Origin: a gamma proteobacterium symbiont of Ctena orbiculata
Lineage (GTDB): Bacteria > Pseudomonadota > Gammaproteobacteria > Chromatiales > Chromatiaceae
Direction of reading: 5' to 3'
Assembly (NCBI GenBank): GCA_003058495.1
Contig: QBVC01000026.1
Location: forward strand, 1 to 64,000
Length of the DNA: 64,000 nucleotides
The position numbers and the translations under genes are program-made. How positions within the stretch are numbered: the first letter of the stretch is position 1; each line of letters begins with the position of its first letter. Below the pieces are notes generated by a model. The model was given only the letters and a program-made list of their open reading frames with translations. It did not search any database and was not told the DNA's origin. Positions 31,949 to 41,979 of the stretch are shown here, one piece after another.

Positions 31949-34243
31949 TCAGCTCACGGGCTGCAGCCCTGTTTCGGTCGCAGCCGGGTGACGGTGCGCG
32001 GCAAAGAGCCTCAGGGACAAGGGGGTCAAGACAAAAGTGCCAAGCAATGCCAACAGCATCACCAGGGCGCTCAAGATCCCAAATTGCGCAACCGGCGGAA
32101 ACGAGGAGAGGGCCAGGGTGGCAAATCCCAGGGTGAGTGCGAGCGCTGTGATGATAATCGGATTTGACTCATCCCTGATGGTTCGCAGCAGGGCCTCCGA
32201 CTGGGATGAACCCCTATCCATCAGGCGCTGGTAACGCACCATGAAATGCATGCTGTGGTCGACGCAGATGCCGAGCGCGATGGCGGCGACCATGACCGTG
32301 CCGGTATCGAGCGCGATATTGAAAAATCCCATGATTCCGAACAGGGCAAGGATGGGAAAGAGGTTGGAGAGTACGGCAACTAGGCCAATCCTCGCGTTGC
32401 CAAGCAGCAGGGTGATGAGAACGAAGATCACGCCCAGCATCATGACCAGGGAACGGCCTTGGCTGTCCGCCATGTAGTCGACGGCCTGGCTGTTGAGGTA
32501 GCTGCTGCCGGTTACCTTCATTCTCAGGGATGGATCGAGATTTTGTTCGGCAAACCCGATGATCTCCGCCACCGCCTGGTTGAGCTGCCTGGAGGAGTCA
32601 ATGCCATGTCTGACGATGATCCGGGCTTGATTGAAGTCCGGGGAAACGAAGGCTTTGGCGCTTGCATGCCCGAGAAGTGACATGTAGCCCTCGATAAGTT
32701 CGTCGTTTGCGGGCAGAGAGGCCTTGTCGCCCCCCTCGCCATCGATGCCGCGGTGGACCACGCCGATGAAATCCGCGAAGGAGAAGCTCTTACCGAAAGC
32801 TGCGTGGGCCTCCAGCTGGTGCTGCAGCTTATGCAGCTGCTGAACGTTGGCGGATTTGAGAAACGCGCCATCCCTGCCGCTGAGCAGAACGGTGAGGGTC
32901 TGGATGCCTGCGAGTTTATTGCGTATCCGCGCCGCCTGTTCTGGCAGTGACGAGGAGGCTGGAAAATAGTCCATGACGCTGTTGTCGACCTCGATGCGGG
33001 CGGACCAGTAAGCGCTGACCAGCATCAGCAGGACCAGACCCGGAAGCAGTTGGCGTGAATGGCGGGTCTGCCAGTGAAAGAACTTCACCGCGGCTCTGCC
33101 ATAGGCTGCGCCCGCGGCGGGATGTCCACCGCAGTCGTCGCGTGAGAGACCCTGCAGGCAGGCGGGTACCAGGGTCGAGGTGAGGAGAAAGTTGAAGGTC
33201 AAACCTACCGCGGTTACCAGGCCGAACTGCTGCAGCAGGTCAATCCTGTTGAGCGATAGGGTGAGAAATCCCAGGCTGGTGGTGAAAAATGTAAGGAGTA
33301 TGGCGGTCCCCATATGTCTGCCCATGGAGCGAATGGCATCGAGCTTGGTAAGGCCCGCCTGGATCCCGGCGCGGTATTCGGCGATGAGGTGGATATCCTC
33401 CGTGGATCCGATGATGATCAGCAGCGCCGGAATGATCGATGTCATCACATTCACCGGAATCTCCAGCACAGCCATCAGGCCCAGGGTCCAGACGACGCTC
33501 ACACCCGCCGTCAAAAGCGGGATCAGGGCGATGCAGGATCGTTTGAATATCAACCAGAGCGTCAGCACGAGCACGCTCAACCCAAGCGGCAGAATGATCC
33601 TTAAATCGCTGCGGATCTGTTCGCTGATGCCGGTTCTGATTGAGGGATCGCCGAGATGGAAGACCTGGCGGAGCCGGCCTTGCAGCGGTGCGATGGCCTC
33701 ATCCAGGGCCCGGCTGACCGCTTCATCGAAGCCGCGGTGATACCCCTGCATGTCCAGATAGAGATTGATCGCCATTGCCGTTCCGTCCCGAGAGAGCAGA
33801 TTGCGTTCGATCAGCGGATTCAATAACGCGGCATCGGCGATCTGCTCCACCTGGTGTTCCGATTGCGGTATCGATTCGAGGTAGGGGCTGGTGTAGACAT
33901 AACCGTTTTCGGTGCGCAGATATCTCACCGAAAACAGGCTCGTCGTATGTGAAACCTGGGGGATGGCTTCGACCCTGCGCAGGGCCTGGCGTATCGCGGT
34001 GAGATTGGCGGGTCGCAGGAGATCCTCGTCCTCGAGGTAGATCACGGTGACGGCGTCGCTGCCGAACGTCTGCAGACTCTGTTCGTAGTCAGCCACTGCC
34101 TCGGGGTGGTTCACCATCATCCCTTCGGCACTGATTTCGAGCCGCAAGGCCTTCAGCTGGAGGGCGGCGGAAAGGGTGACGAAAAGAGTAACCGTGAACA
34201 CCAGCCATGGTTTGTGTGCTGCGGCTGTGATGAGTCGCTTCAT
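31949..34243 (-). CDS. Second RND/MMPL-type exporter
   Basis: 764 residues with the same layout as the protein at 24069: a first helix (~14-30), a periplasmic domain, five helices (~213-365), a second single helix (~392-412), a periplasmic domain and a final helix bundle (~600-745). The signature AIALGICVDHSMHFMVRYQRL carries the membrane Asp. It belongs to the predicted RND exporters of hydrophobic compounds. It is transcribed towards the ABM gene and alone on its strand. AGGA precedes the ATG. Cargo unknown. Confidence 0.86.
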   Translation of the reverse strand: MKRLITAAAHKPWLVFTVTLFVTLSAALQLKALRLEISAEGMMVNHPEAVADYEQSLQTFGSDAVTVIYLEDEDLLRPANLTAIRQALRRVEAIPQVSHTTSLFSVRYLRTENGYVYTSPYLESIPQSEHQVEQIADAALLNPLIERNLLSRDGTAMAINLYLDMQGYHRGFDEAVSRALDEAIAPLQGRLRQVFHLGDPSIRTGISEQIRSDLRIILPLGLSVLVLTLWLIFKRSCIALIPLLTAGVSVVWTLGLMAVLEIPVNVMTSIIPALLIIIGSTEDIHLIAEYRAGIQAGLTKLDAIRSMGRHMGTAILLTFFTTSLGFLTLSLNRIDLLQQFGLVTAVGLTFNFLLTSTLVPACLQGLSRDDCGGHPAAGAAYGRAAVKFFHWQTRHSRQLLPGLVLLMLVSAYWSARIEVDNSVMDYFPASSSLPEQAARIRNKLAGIQTLTVLLSGRDGAFLKSANVQQLHKLQHQLEAHAAFGKSFSFADFIGVVHRGIDGEGGDKASLPANDELIEGYMSLLGHASAKAFVSPDFNQARIIVRHGIDSSRQLNQAVAEIIGFAEQNLDPSLRMKVTGSSYLNSQAVDYMADSQGRSLVMMLGVIFVLITLLLGNARIGLVAVLSNLFPILALFGIMGFFNIALDTGTVMVAAIALGICVDHSMHFMVRYQRLMDRGSSQSEALLRTIRDESNPIIITALALTLGFATLALSSFPPVAQFGILSALVMLLALLGTFVLTPLSLRLFAAHRHPAATETGLQPVS

Positions 34244-34391
34244 GGGAGAAATCCTGAATCCACCGGTCTCGCCGGATATCCTGGACTCAGTCTTTCACGG
34301 GCCGAATTTATTTCCTATGAGATGCTCAACACGAAATCTGTGACATATTCACACCCGGATGCATGGCGGTTGCACGCCAGGGAGAAGCAAT

Positions 34392-34406
34392 CCGGGCGCC
34401 GCCCGG
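34392..34406. terminator. GC-rich hairpin downstream of pilU
   Basis: CCGGGC and GCCCGG pair around a 3-nt loop about 110 bp after the pilU stop. No clear T tract, so weak evidence. Confidence 0.3.
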
Positions 34407-34514
34407 GCCGGTCGTGCCAGGCGCTGCCAGGGGGGGTGGCGCAGACGACCCTGCAAGGCACGGATCGTCTGTTGTAAGCGGTATTGTCCTGGCTGAGAGC
34501 CGGGCAGGGCAGGA

Positions 34515-35624
34515 TCAGAAGTGATCCTCTGCCACGCCGAGTCCGCCGGGGGCCTCGACACCCTCGGTGTCGGAGAGACGAATCTTCAACGACAGGTTGT
34601 TGCGCGAATCCGCATGGGAGAGTGCCTCTTCCATGGAGATCTTGCCCTCTTTGTAGAGTTTGTAGAGGGACTGATCGAAGGTCTGCATACCGCGTTCGGT
34701 GCCCTGCTCCATCACCTCCTTGATGCCGTGGATGTCCCCCTTCTGGATCAGTTCGGAGATATAGGTCGTCAGCAGCATGATCTCCACCGCCGGCAGGCGC
34801 TGTCCGTTGATGCCCTTCACCAGGCGCTGGGATATGACCGCCCTGAGATTGAGGGAGAGGTCCATGAAGAGCTGATGATGGGCAGTGTCCGGGAAGAAGT
34901 TGATGATCCGGTCGAGGGCCTGGTTGGCGTTGTTGGCATGCAGGGTCGAGAGGGCGAGATGACCGGTCTCCGCGTAGGCGATGGCGTGCTGCATGGTGCG
35001 CATTTCGCGGATCTCGCCGATCTGGATCACATCCGGCGCTTCCCGCATCGCGTTCTTCAGGGCGTTTTCGTAGGAGAGGGTATCGAGCCCCACCTCGCGC
35101 TGATCGACCACTGATTTCTTATGGGTGTAGAGGTACTCGATCGGATCCTCGATGGTCAGGATGTGCCCGGTTTGGTTCTGGTTGCGGTGTTCGATCATCG
35201 CCGCCAGGGTGGTCGACTTACCCGAACCGGTTGCGCCGACCACCAGGACCAGGCCGCGGGGCTCCATGATCAGGTCCTTCAGAATGATCGGCAGGTTGAG
35301 TTTCTCGACGGGCGGAATCACCCCCTTGATGTAGCGAATGACCATCGCCGAATCCCCGCGCTGACGGTAGACATTGACGCGGAAACGGCCCAGCTGGTTG
35401 ACCGATATCGCCAGGTTGCACTCATAGGTGGCCTCGTACTCCTTGATCTGGTCATCGTTCATGATGCCGTAGGCGAGCTTTCTGACCTGGTTGGGCTGCA
35501 TCGGCGAGGTCCCGATCGGGCGTGTCTCACCTTCGGTCTTCAGATGGGGGGCGGCACCGGTGCTGAAAAAGAGATCTGAGCCGTTTTTTTGCACCATCAG
35601 CTTGAGATAGGGGACGATGTCCAT
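34515..35624 (-). CDS. pilU: Type IV pilus retraction accessory ATPase
   Basis: 369 residues from MDIVPYLKLM with GAGGAAAG upstream; an in-frame start 11 codons earlier is unlikely. A PilT/PilU-family hexameric ATPase that powers pilus retraction at the inner membrane. Motifs are Walker A GATGSGKST (~130), the Asp box with EDPIEYLY, Walker B and the His box (LSTLHANNANQALDR). KNGSDLFFSTGAAP at the N-terminus and the FFPDTAHHQLFMDLSLNLRAVISQ segment match PilU better than PilT. pilT, which usually lies next to it, is not in the window on either side. Confidence 0.92.
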   Translation of the reverse strand: MDIVPYLKLMVQKNGSDLFFSTGAAPHLKTEGETRPIGTSPMQPNQVRKLAYGIMNDDQIKEYEATYECNLAISVNQLGRFRVNVYRQRGDSAMVIRYIKGVIPPVEKLNLPIILKDLIMEPRGLVLVVGATGSGKSTTLAAMIEHRNQNQTGHILTIEDPIEYLYTHKKSVVDQREVGLDTLSYENALKNAMREAPDVIQIGEIREMRTMQHAIAYAETGHLALSTLHANNANQALDRIINFFPDTAHHQLFMDLSLNLRAVISQRLVKGINGQRLPAVEIMLLTTYISELIQKGDIHGIKEVMEQGTERGMQTFDQSLYKLYKEGKISMEEALSHADSRNNLSLKIRLSDTEGVEAPGGLGVAEDHF

Positions 35625-35956
35625 AAATACTTTCCTCGAAAATAGCTTGGATCCCACTCTTCCGGCGGGCGATTGTTATCTGGTTCAGCCTTCTCTATCG
35701 GCAGACTGACGGAAGAATGTAGGTTTGGAACTGAAATATTTAACAAATTGACCGGCGGTATGCCTGGGGACGGTTGGGATTCAGTTGTCTGGGACCATGT
35801 TAAGCATTGAGTCCCGATCTCCGCCGGGTTGAGTCTATCGGCTGTCGTTTAGACAGGTGTAGATGTTATCTGATCAGCAGGGCGGGAGTCGGGCATGGCG
35901 GGATGCCCCCCTTGAGGCGGCGTTCCCGGGTGGCGGAGTCAGGCAGTCAGCGGCAG
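35625..35956. other. Intergenic region between pilU and rubredoxin
   Basis: 332 bp with no gene that I can support. It contains a weak hairpin (GGGCAT/ATGCCC, 35891-35908) downstream of the leftward rubredoxin gene, and the pilU promoter should be in the right part of the first 150 bp. An AT-rich patch, AACTGAAATATTTAACAAATTG, cannot be assigned. Confidence 0.4.
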
Positions 35957-36127
35957 TTAGGCGACGAGCTCGACCATTTCGAAATCAGACTTGCTGACGC
36001 CGCATTCAGGGCACTCCCAATCTTCCGGAATATCCACCCAGCGAGTGCCGGCGGCTATGCCCTCTTCAGGTAGGCCCTTGGTCTCATCATAGACAAATCC
36101 ACAGACGATACATTGATACTTCTTCAT
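35957..36127 (-). CDS. Rubredoxin
   Basis: 56 residues, starting at [15 protein letters not shown] precedes the ATG. The iron is held by Cys6, Cys9, Cys39 and Cys42 in the two CxxC knuckles (CIVCG, CPECG). Size is normal for a one-iron rubredoxin. No rubredoxin reductase or alkane hydroxylase is next to it; partners could include oxygen or peroxide reductases. Confidence 0.95.
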   Translation of the reverse strand: MKKYQCIVCGFVYDETKGLPEEGIAAGTRWVDIPEDWECPECGVSKSDFEMVELVA

Positions 36128-36328
36128 CACATCTCCTGAGCCGCAACTGAGTTGACTGAGTGGTTTTTCATTAAGATAGCGTTTGAGACCGGGAGACTCC
36201 ACCCTTCAAAGTTTGGGGTAAGGACGGGGGCGCGGGTGGCGCAAAGTGAACGTTCGCCTGCACCCTGCCACCGGTCACCCGCTCGACCCTGCCGGGTGAT
36301 GGAGGGGTCGGTCGTGGCGGAATTGCGG

Positions 36329-36724
36329 CTAATCGTCATACTCCGATGCGCGTCTGGCGTCGCCAAAGACCTTTTCTGCAGGGTAGCGCGCCTCGTTGAT
36401 GGCGATTTTGCGTTCCACCGCATCGATCAGGTCGATCTCCAGACGCTCCGCGCACCGGATCAGGTAGATGAGGATGTCCGCCATCTCCAGGGCGACCGCC
36501 TCATGCTTTTCCGCGGGAAGATTCATGCTCTCCTCGGGGGTCAGCCATTGGAAATGCTCCACCAGCTCCGCGCACTCGGCGATCATCGCCATGGTGAGAT
36601 TTTTCGGATTGTGGAACTGTTCCCAGTTTCGTGTTTGCGCGAAGGCCTTCAAGCGGCGGTTGAGGTCGTTCAGGCTGTCTTTAGGCATCTTGTTCAAGTG
36701 ATCTCTTTCAGGGTTGTAGTTCAT
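36329..36724 (-). CDS. MazG-like nucleotide pyrophosphohydrolase
   Basis: 131 residues (or 119 from MPKDSL; neither start has a strong ribosome binding site). The all-alpha NTP pyrophosphatase fold shows AECAELVEHFQWL with the EXXE metal motif and EMADILIYLIR with the second, as in dCTPase/RS21-C6-type housekeeping enzymes that hydrolyse dCTP or modified nucleotides. It lies 15 bp downstream of the M48 protease gene on the same strand. Confidence 0.88.
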   Translation of the reverse strand: MNYNPERDHLNKMPKDSLNDLNRRLKAFAQTRNWEQFHNPKNLTMAMIAECAELVEHFQWLTPEESMNLPAEKHEAVALEMADILIYLIRCAERLEIDLIDAVERKIAINEARYPAEKVFGDARRASEYDD

Positions 36725-36739
36725 GGCCGCACCGGCCCA

Positions 36740-37693
36740 TCAATACCACATGCCGTTACGGTGCCAACGGGGCCGATAGGGGTTGTGTGCTAGCAGATTA
36801 CTCATATTCAGGGGTGAGACAACCACACCCAGTGTGGAGCTGTCGAGGGGGGTGAGTGCCATCAGCCGTTCCACCCGCTCTTCCGTGGGCGGGTGGGTGC
36901 GCAACAGGGAGGGATCGGGTATCCGTGGACCGGGATGGAGCAGCCGCTCCAGCAGGCGGTGTCTCGGGGGTTCGAGTCGATTCAGGGCGGAGGCCAACCC
37001 GACCGGATCCCCGGTCAGCCTGGCCGCACCCAGATCCGCCTCGTATTCCCGGCTTCTCGACAGCGCGAGCTGTGCCAGGGCGCTCAGGCTCGGTGCGATC
37101 AGCATCAGCAGGATCGGGAACCAGGGCAGGGCTGTCTCGCCGAACAGCATCAACGGCAGATTGATCAGCAGCAGCAGTTGTCCGATGACGGAGAGAAATC
37201 CGGTGATTCGACTGGTGAGATCGGCGAAGGCCATCAGCCGTGTATCCTGGTTGACCACGTGCATCAGCTCATGCGCCAGGACACCCGCCAGTTCCCGCCA
37301 CTCCATGCGGCGCAGCAGGCCATCCGAAATGGCTATCGCCGCCCGCTCTCTGGTCCCGGTGGTGAATGCGTTCATGACGTCGGAGGGCAAATAGTAGAGC
37401 GATGGGACGGTTTCCAGGCCGGCGCGTGCGCCGAGCTGGGACATCAACTGATAGAGGGCCGGCGCCTCTTCGGGTAACAGGCGCCGGGCGCGAAACAGAC
37501 GCATGGCCCATTCCGGGGAGGCAACCGGATTTAGCTGGTAGGCGATCAGGATCACGATCGCCGTCGCCAGGGCCAGCGGCAGCCCGCCGAGAAACCATGC
37601 CAGCCAGGCGCAGAGACCGCCGAGGCTGATAATCAGTATCAGCGACTGCAGCAGGTTCTTGGCTTTATGCTGAATATAGGTGGCCTGTTTCAT
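36740..37693 (-). CDS. M48 family membrane zinc metalloprotease (HtpX-like)
   Basis: 317 residues. Two membrane segments at ~15-55 are followed by the protease domain with zinc motif HELMH (His141, Glu142, His145) and the third ligand in SREYEAD (~217). Two more hydrophobic stretches (~160-200) interrupt it, as in HtpX. The family degrades misfolded membrane proteins. The C-terminal ~90 residues are more divergent, with a HPPTEERVERL signature that the family shares. Confidence 0.9.
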   Translation of the reverse strand: MKQATYIQHKAKNLLQSLILIISLGGLCAWLAWFLGGLPLALATAIVILIAYQLNPVASPEWAMRLFRARRLLPEEAPALYQLMSQLGARAGLETVPSLYYLPSDVMNAFTTGTRERAAIAISDGLLRRMEWRELAGVLAHELMHVVNQDTRLMAFADLTSRITGFLSVIGQLLLLINLPLMLFGETALPWFPILLMLIAPSLSALAQLALSRSREYEADLGAARLTGDPVGLASALNRLEPPRHRLLERLLHPGPRIPDPSLLRTHPPTEERVERLMALTPLDSSTLGVVVSPLNMSNLLAHNPYRPRWHRNGMWY

Positions 37694-37965
37694 GGTGGCG
37701 CTTGTCGATCAAGACCCGTAAACAGTCAAAATCCGTAAATCTCCGCGTGCTATGAGGTTGCTCATCCAGGTTGTCGCGGCGCTGTTGATTATCTCAGTAT
37801 CGGCGTCAACATTGACACCCCGGTCTGGCGATTGTTCACCCGCCGACAATCCATCTTCCCGCAAACTGTGCGACAATGGACCGATCACCGGTTCTTCAAC
37901 CATTCACGGTGCCGCGGGGATCGGTTTGCCGGTTTACGATCGCTATCGCTCGTTGGGAAGATGTG

Positions 37966-38274
37966 ATGCTGGGAATTCATGGGCTGCTCACTTGGTTAAG
38001 TCATCATGAATACATGATGATGCTGGTTATATTGGTCGTCAGCCTGGCGGCGACGCTGATATTCGTCGGCAATCTGTTCGCCATCGCCTATGCCTTCGGG
38101 CAGAGTACCTGGTGGGGCATCGGCGTGTTGCTTATTCCGCTGTTCAGTATTGTCTACTGTGCACGCAACTGGGAGAGGGCGGCCTATCCCGGGAAGATGA
38201 TCTATGCCGGGCTTGCTGCATTGGGGCTGACCTACATCGCGCTTCTTGTCATGATGGCCGTCGATCCGGTCTGA
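37966..38274 (+). CDS. Small two-helix membrane protein
   Basis: 102 residues from MLGIHGLL; GGGAAG lies upstream. Hydrophobic helices at ~17-40 and ~75-97 flank a third hydrophobic stretch WWGIGVLLIPLFSIVYC (~45-62), so two or three membrane spans. No motif for function. It is alone between divergent and convergent neighbours. Confidence 0.6.
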   Translation: MLGIHGLLTWLSHHEYMMMLVILVVSLAATLIFVGNLFAIAYAFGQSTWWGIGVLLIPLFSIVYCARNWERAAYPGKMIYAGLAALGLTYIALLVMMAVDPV

Positions 38275-38326
38275 ACCTGCCCGGCGCAGAGGTTCAGCCG
38301 GCTGGCATCCCCGCAGGGTCGTTCGC

Positions 38327-38689
38327 CTATCGGGCAATCAACTCAATCGTGTTCCGATCCGGGTCTCGGCAAAACAGCGCCCGCCTTCCGGATCGGCTGA
38401 GGGTGTAGTCGATCCCCGCCTGGTCGAGCCTGGCGCGTAGGGTATCCAGGTTATCCACGATAAAGGCGGTATGGCGGTCGCGCCCGCCATGCTCGGGACG
38501 ATCGGCCTGGGCGTCGGGATTGTCGAGTTCCAATAGATGTATCTGTTGGCCGCCCACCTTCAGCCAGGCCCCGGGAAAGCCAAGATCGGGGCGCGAAGGA
38601 TCGATCTCCAAGCCCAGCAGGTCCTGATAGAAGGAGAGGGAGCGCCCGGTGTCGGCGACGAGCAGGCTGACATGGTGGAGCTCGATCAT
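38327..38689 (-). CDS. VOC (glyoxalase-like) family protein
   Basis: 120 residues of a single vicinal-oxygen-chelate domain: ELHHVSLLVADTGRSLSFYQDLLGL at the start and FCRDPDRNTIELI at the end, with the metal-type His5 and Glu near the C-terminus. Enzymes of this type include glyoxalases and dioxygenases, but the exact reaction is not clear. It starts 7 bp after argH on the same strand and is likely co-transcribed. Confidence 0.85.
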   Translation of the reverse strand: MIELHHVSLLVADTGRSLSFYQDLLGLEIDPSRPDLGFPGAWLKVGGQQIHLLELDNPDAQADRPEHGGRDRHTAFIVDNLDTLRARLDQAGIDYTLSRSGRRALFCRDPDRNTIELIAR

Positions 38690-38696
38690 CGCGGCG

Positions 38697-40091
38697 CTAC
38701 AGACCGAGACGCTCCCGGGCCCGCGCGATGGCGCTTCTTACCTGGGCGGGAGCGGTGGCGCCGATATGGTCCCGGGCGGCGAGGGAACCCTCGAGGGTGA
38801 GCACGTCGAAGACATCCTCGCCGATCTCAGCGCTGAATTGCCGCAGCTCCTCGAGGCTCATCTGCGAGAGATCCCGTCCCTCGGCCACGCCGAAGGCGAC
38901 CGCCCTGCCCACCACTTCATGGGCGTCGCGGAACGCCATCCCCTTGCGCACCAGGTAGTCGGCGAGATCGGTGGCGGTGGCAAAGCCCTGCATCACCGCC
39001 TGGCGCATCGCCTCCTTGCGACAACTGATGGCGGGGATCATATCGGCGAACACCTTGAGCGATCCCTTTAGGTTGTCCACGGTATCGAACAGCGGCTCCT
39101 TATCCTCCTGGTTGTCCTTGTTGTAGGCCAGGGGCTGGCTCTTCATCAGGGTCAGCAGGCCGATCAGATGGCCGAAGATGCGGCCGCTCTTGCCGCGCAC
39201 CAGCTCGGGCACGTCCGGGTTCTTCTTCTGCGGCATGATCGAGGAGCCGGTGCAGAAGCCGTCGGCGAGCTCGATAAAGCCGAACTGGGCGGAGGACCAG
39301 ACGATCAGCTCCTCCGAGAAGCGGGAGAGGTGCATCATCAGAATGCTGGCGGCGGCACAGAATTCGATGGCGAAATCCCGATCGGACACGGCGTCCAGGG
39401 AGTTTTCCGCGGGCTTTGAGAAGCCCAGCAGCTCAGCGGTGAGGTGGCGATCGATGGGATAGCTGGTGCCTGCCAGGGCGGCGGCGCCCAGGGGCATCAC
39501 GTTGACCCGCCTGTTGCAGTCGGCGAGGCGCTCCCGGTCACGCTCCAGCATCTCGAACCAGGCCATCATGTGGTGGCCGAAAGAGACCGGTTGCGCCGTC
39601 TGCAGATGGGTGAAGCCTGGTAAGATGGTCTCCACCTCCAGCGCCGCCTTGTCGAGCAGGGCGGTCTGCAGGCGCAGGATGGCGCTGCGGATCTGTTCGA
39701 TCTCGTCGCGTAGCCAGAGGCGGATGTCGGTGGCGACCTGATCGTTGCGGGAGCGGCCGGTGTGAAGTTTTTTGCCCGCATCGCCGATAGCCTCGGTGAG
39801 GGCGGATTCGACGTTCATGTGCACATCCTCGAGGGCGACCGACCAGGAGAAATCCCCCGCCTCGATGCGCTTGCGGATCAGCTCCAGCCCCTGCAGGATG
39901 GCGTCACGCTCGGTTTCGCTGAGAATGCCCTGGCGGGCCAGCATGGTGGCATGGGCGATGGAGCCTTGGATGTCATATTGGTAAAGTCGCTGGTCAAAGC
40001 CGACGGATGCGGTGAATGCCTCGACAAAGGCGTCGGTCGGTTCATTGAAGCGGCCTGACCAGGGTTTTGCGGGCGCGTGACTGTCGCTCAT
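38697..40091 (-). CDS. argH: Argininosuccinate lyase
   Basis: 464 residues, the normal length. It splits argininosuccinate to arginine and fumarate, the last step of arginine synthesis. The fumarase-superfamily signature [12 protein letters not shown] (~280) and the catalytic [10 protein letters not shown] (~160) are present, as is HTGRSRNDQ. It is divergent from algZ, 53 bp away, exactly as in Pseudomonas. Confidence 0.96.
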   Translation of the reverse strand: MSDSHAPAKPWSGRFNEPTDAFVEAFTASVGFDQRLYQYDIQGSIAHATMLARQGILSETERDAILQGLELIRKRIEAGDFSWSVALEDVHMNVESALTEAIGDAGKKLHTGRSRNDQVATDIRLWLRDEIEQIRSAILRLQTALLDKAALEVETILPGFTHLQTAQPVSFGHHMMAWFEMLERDRERLADCNRRVNVMPLGAAALAGTSYPIDRHLTAELLGFSKPAENSLDAVSDRDFAIEFCAAASILMMHLSRFSEELIVWSSAQFGFIELADGFCTGSSIMPQKKNPDVPELVRGKSGRIFGHLIGLLTLMKSQPLAYNKDNQEDKEPLFDTVDNLKGSLKVFADMIPAISCRKEAMRQAVMQGFATATDLADYLVRKGMAFRDAHEVVGRAVAFGVAEGRDLSQMSLEELRQFSAEIGEDVFDVLTLEGSLAARDHIGATAPAQVRSAIARARERLGL

Positions 40092-40144
40092 CTAGGGTTG
40101 TCCTGAATTTGTAAGCAGGCCGGATTATAGCAGGCGAGGAATGA

Positions 40145-41224
40145 ATGCAGCAGAGTGAGAGACAAGCTGCGCGGAAAGGCGCATCGGATCCAGACGGAAA
40201 GCCGATCTTCATACCCAATTTCTGCGCCATTCGGGCGGTGTTCGCGGTGGTCGTCATCGGCGAGCTGCTCGCCATTCTGATGACCCTGGTTGCGATTGAT
40301 CACCTGGGCAACTTTTTTTCGGCGTTGAGTCTGATCTCCCTGCTGGTGCAATGGATCGGGCTGAGTACCGCGGCCCTGATCTGCCTGCTGCGCCCCCGAC
40401 TCAACCGCCTGGGTAACTGGTGGGCGGGATTCAGCGTGTTTTTCATCCTCATCGGGGTGGCCTGGGTGCTCTCCCGGCTGGTTGTCTGGCTGGACAGCGG
40501 TTTCGGACTCTCCTTTCTGCCCGGGCACCATTTCGACCTGATGTGGCGGATCGTGGGAATCAGCGCCATCGTCGGTGTCCTGGCGCTTCACTACCTCTAT
40601 CTGCAGTATCTCTGGCGGCGCCAGGAGGAGGCGGAGAACAGCGCCCGGCTGCAGGCCCTCTACTCGCGCATTCGCCCCCATTTTCTCTTCAACAGCATGA
40701 ACACCATCGCCAGTCTCACCCGGAGCGATCCCGCCATGGCCGAGGAGGTGGTGGAGGATCTCGCCGACCTGTTCAGGGTCTCGCTCGGGGATGCGGGCCA
40801 GCTCTCGACCCTGGGCCGGGAGCTTGAGCTTGCGCGCCAATATCTCAGTATCGAACACTACCGCCTGGGGGAGCGGCTGAAGCTGGTGTGGGAGCTGAAG
40901 GATCTGCCCGAGCAGGCTAAAATCCCGCCGATGATCATCCAGCCGTTACTGGAGAATGCGGTCTATCACGGGGTCGAGCCCGCGGCGAAAGGGGGAACCA
41001 TCACCATCAGCGGCCACTATCGACGCAATCGGATCAATTTGAGCATCCGTAACACCCTGCCGGAGAGGGGCGAACGCAGCCAGCGTGAGGGCAATCAATT
41101 GGCGGTGGAGAATATTCGCGCCCGCCTTGCCGGGGTCTACGACCTCGAGGCGAGCCTCACCGAATCGAACATCGATGGCGAACATCAGGTGAGGCTGGTG
41201 ATTCCCCATCCATGGTGGGAGTAG
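40145..41224 (+). CDS. algZ: LytS/FimS-type sensor histidine kinase
   Basis: 359 residues. Four hydrophobic helices (~30-155) form the membrane part. The atypical kinase domain has His179 in RPHFLFNSMNT and the ATP-binding region NAVYHGVEPA / ENIRARL, the histidine-kinase type of LytS/AlgZ. It is the partner of the LytTR regulator encoded next, which starts 23 bp on. In Pseudomonas this pair controls twitching motility and alginate; here alginate genes are not visible, but pilU is 5 kb away. Confidence 0.92.
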   Translation: MQQSERQAARKGASDPDGKPIFIPNFCAIRAVFAVVVIGELLAILMTLVAIDHLGNFFSALSLISLLVQWIGLSTAALICLLRPRLNRLGNWWAGFSVFFILIGVAWVLSRLVVWLDSGFGLSFLPGHHFDLMWRIVGISAIVGVLALHYLYLQYLWRRQEEAENSARLQALYSRIRPHFLFNSMNTIASLTRSDPAMAEEVVEDLADLFRVSLGDAGQLSTLGRELELARQYLSIEHYRLGERLKLVWELKDLPEQAKIPPMIIQPLLENAVYHGVEPAAKGGTITISGHYRRNRINLSIRNTLPERGERSQREGNQLAVENIRARLAGVYDLEASLTESNIDGEHQVRLVIPHPWWE

Positions 41225-41247
41225 GGGCGCCCAGGGAGAATGCGAGT

Positions 41248-41979
41248 GTGAGAATCTTGGTGGTGGATGACGAAGTCCTTGCCCGGCAGCGCCTGGCGGC
41301 GCTGATCGAGGAGCTTGGCGGCCCCTATCGGCTGGTCGGCGAGGCGGCCAACGGGGAAGAGGCGCTGGAGCAGTTCAACAGGCTGGGGGCTGATCTGGTT
41401 TTGATGGATATACGCATGCCCGGAATGGACGGTCTGGAGGCCGCCCGGCGCCTGGCCGAGGGCGACCAGCCACCGGCGGTGATCTTCACCACCGCCTACG
41501 AAGAGCATGCGCTGCAGGCCTTTGAATCCTCCGCGCAGGACTATCTGTTGAAACCGGTGCGCAGGGAGCGGCTGCTGCTTGCGCTGCAGCGCTGCCAGCG
41601 CCTCACCCGAAGCCAGCTGGCCGCCTCGCCCCACCGGGAACAGGAGGTACCCCAGCTGCATGCCAGTTATCGGGGCGGGGTGAGAACCATACCCCTGGAC
41701 CGGGTGATCTATCTGCGCGCCGATTCAAAATATGTCATGGCCCGGCATGCGGATGGGGAGCTGCTGCTGGAGGAGAGCCTGAAAGGACTGCAGGAGCGCT
41801 ACGGCGACTGGCTGTTGCGCATTCACCGCAACGCCCTGGTGGCGCGCCGCTGTCTGGCGGGCCTGGAGAAGGGGAGCGACGGTGTTCCCAGGGTTGTTCT
41901 GCGCGGTTGCGATGAGACGCTGGAGGTGAGCCGGCGCCACCTGCCGGAGGTGAGGCGGGTATTGCGGGGGGAGGAGTGA
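41248..41979 (+). CDS. algR: LytTR-type response regulator
   Basis: 243 residues from a GTG (VRILVVDDE), preceded by GGGAGA; the ORF opens 12 codons earlier without a site. A receiver domain with Asp54 (LVLMDIRMPG) and Lys (LLKPV) is followed by a LytTR DNA-binding domain (~145-240, DRVIYLRADSKYV, LRIHRNALV). It is the AlgR orthologue by synteny and domain order. Its stop overlaps the start of a cytochrome gene. Confidence 0.93.
   Translation: MRILVVDDEVLARQRLAALIEELGGPYRLVGEAANGEEALEQFNRLGADLVLMDIRMPGMDGLEAARRLAEGDQPPAVIFTTAYEEHALQAFESSAQDYLLKPVRRERLLLALQRCQRLTRSQLAASPHREQEVPQLHASYRGGVRTIPLDRVIYLRADSKYVMARHADGELLLEESLKGLQERYGDWLLRIHRNALVARRCLAGLEKGSDGVPRVVLRGCDETLEVSRRHLPEVRRVLRGEE

Noticed and set aside
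37752-38009. Small 85-codon frame with a hydrophobic start upstream of the two-helix membrane protein
   Set aside because: The N-terminus resembles a signal sequence, but there is no ribosome binding site, the rest is low in pattern, and it overlaps the supported gene at 37966.
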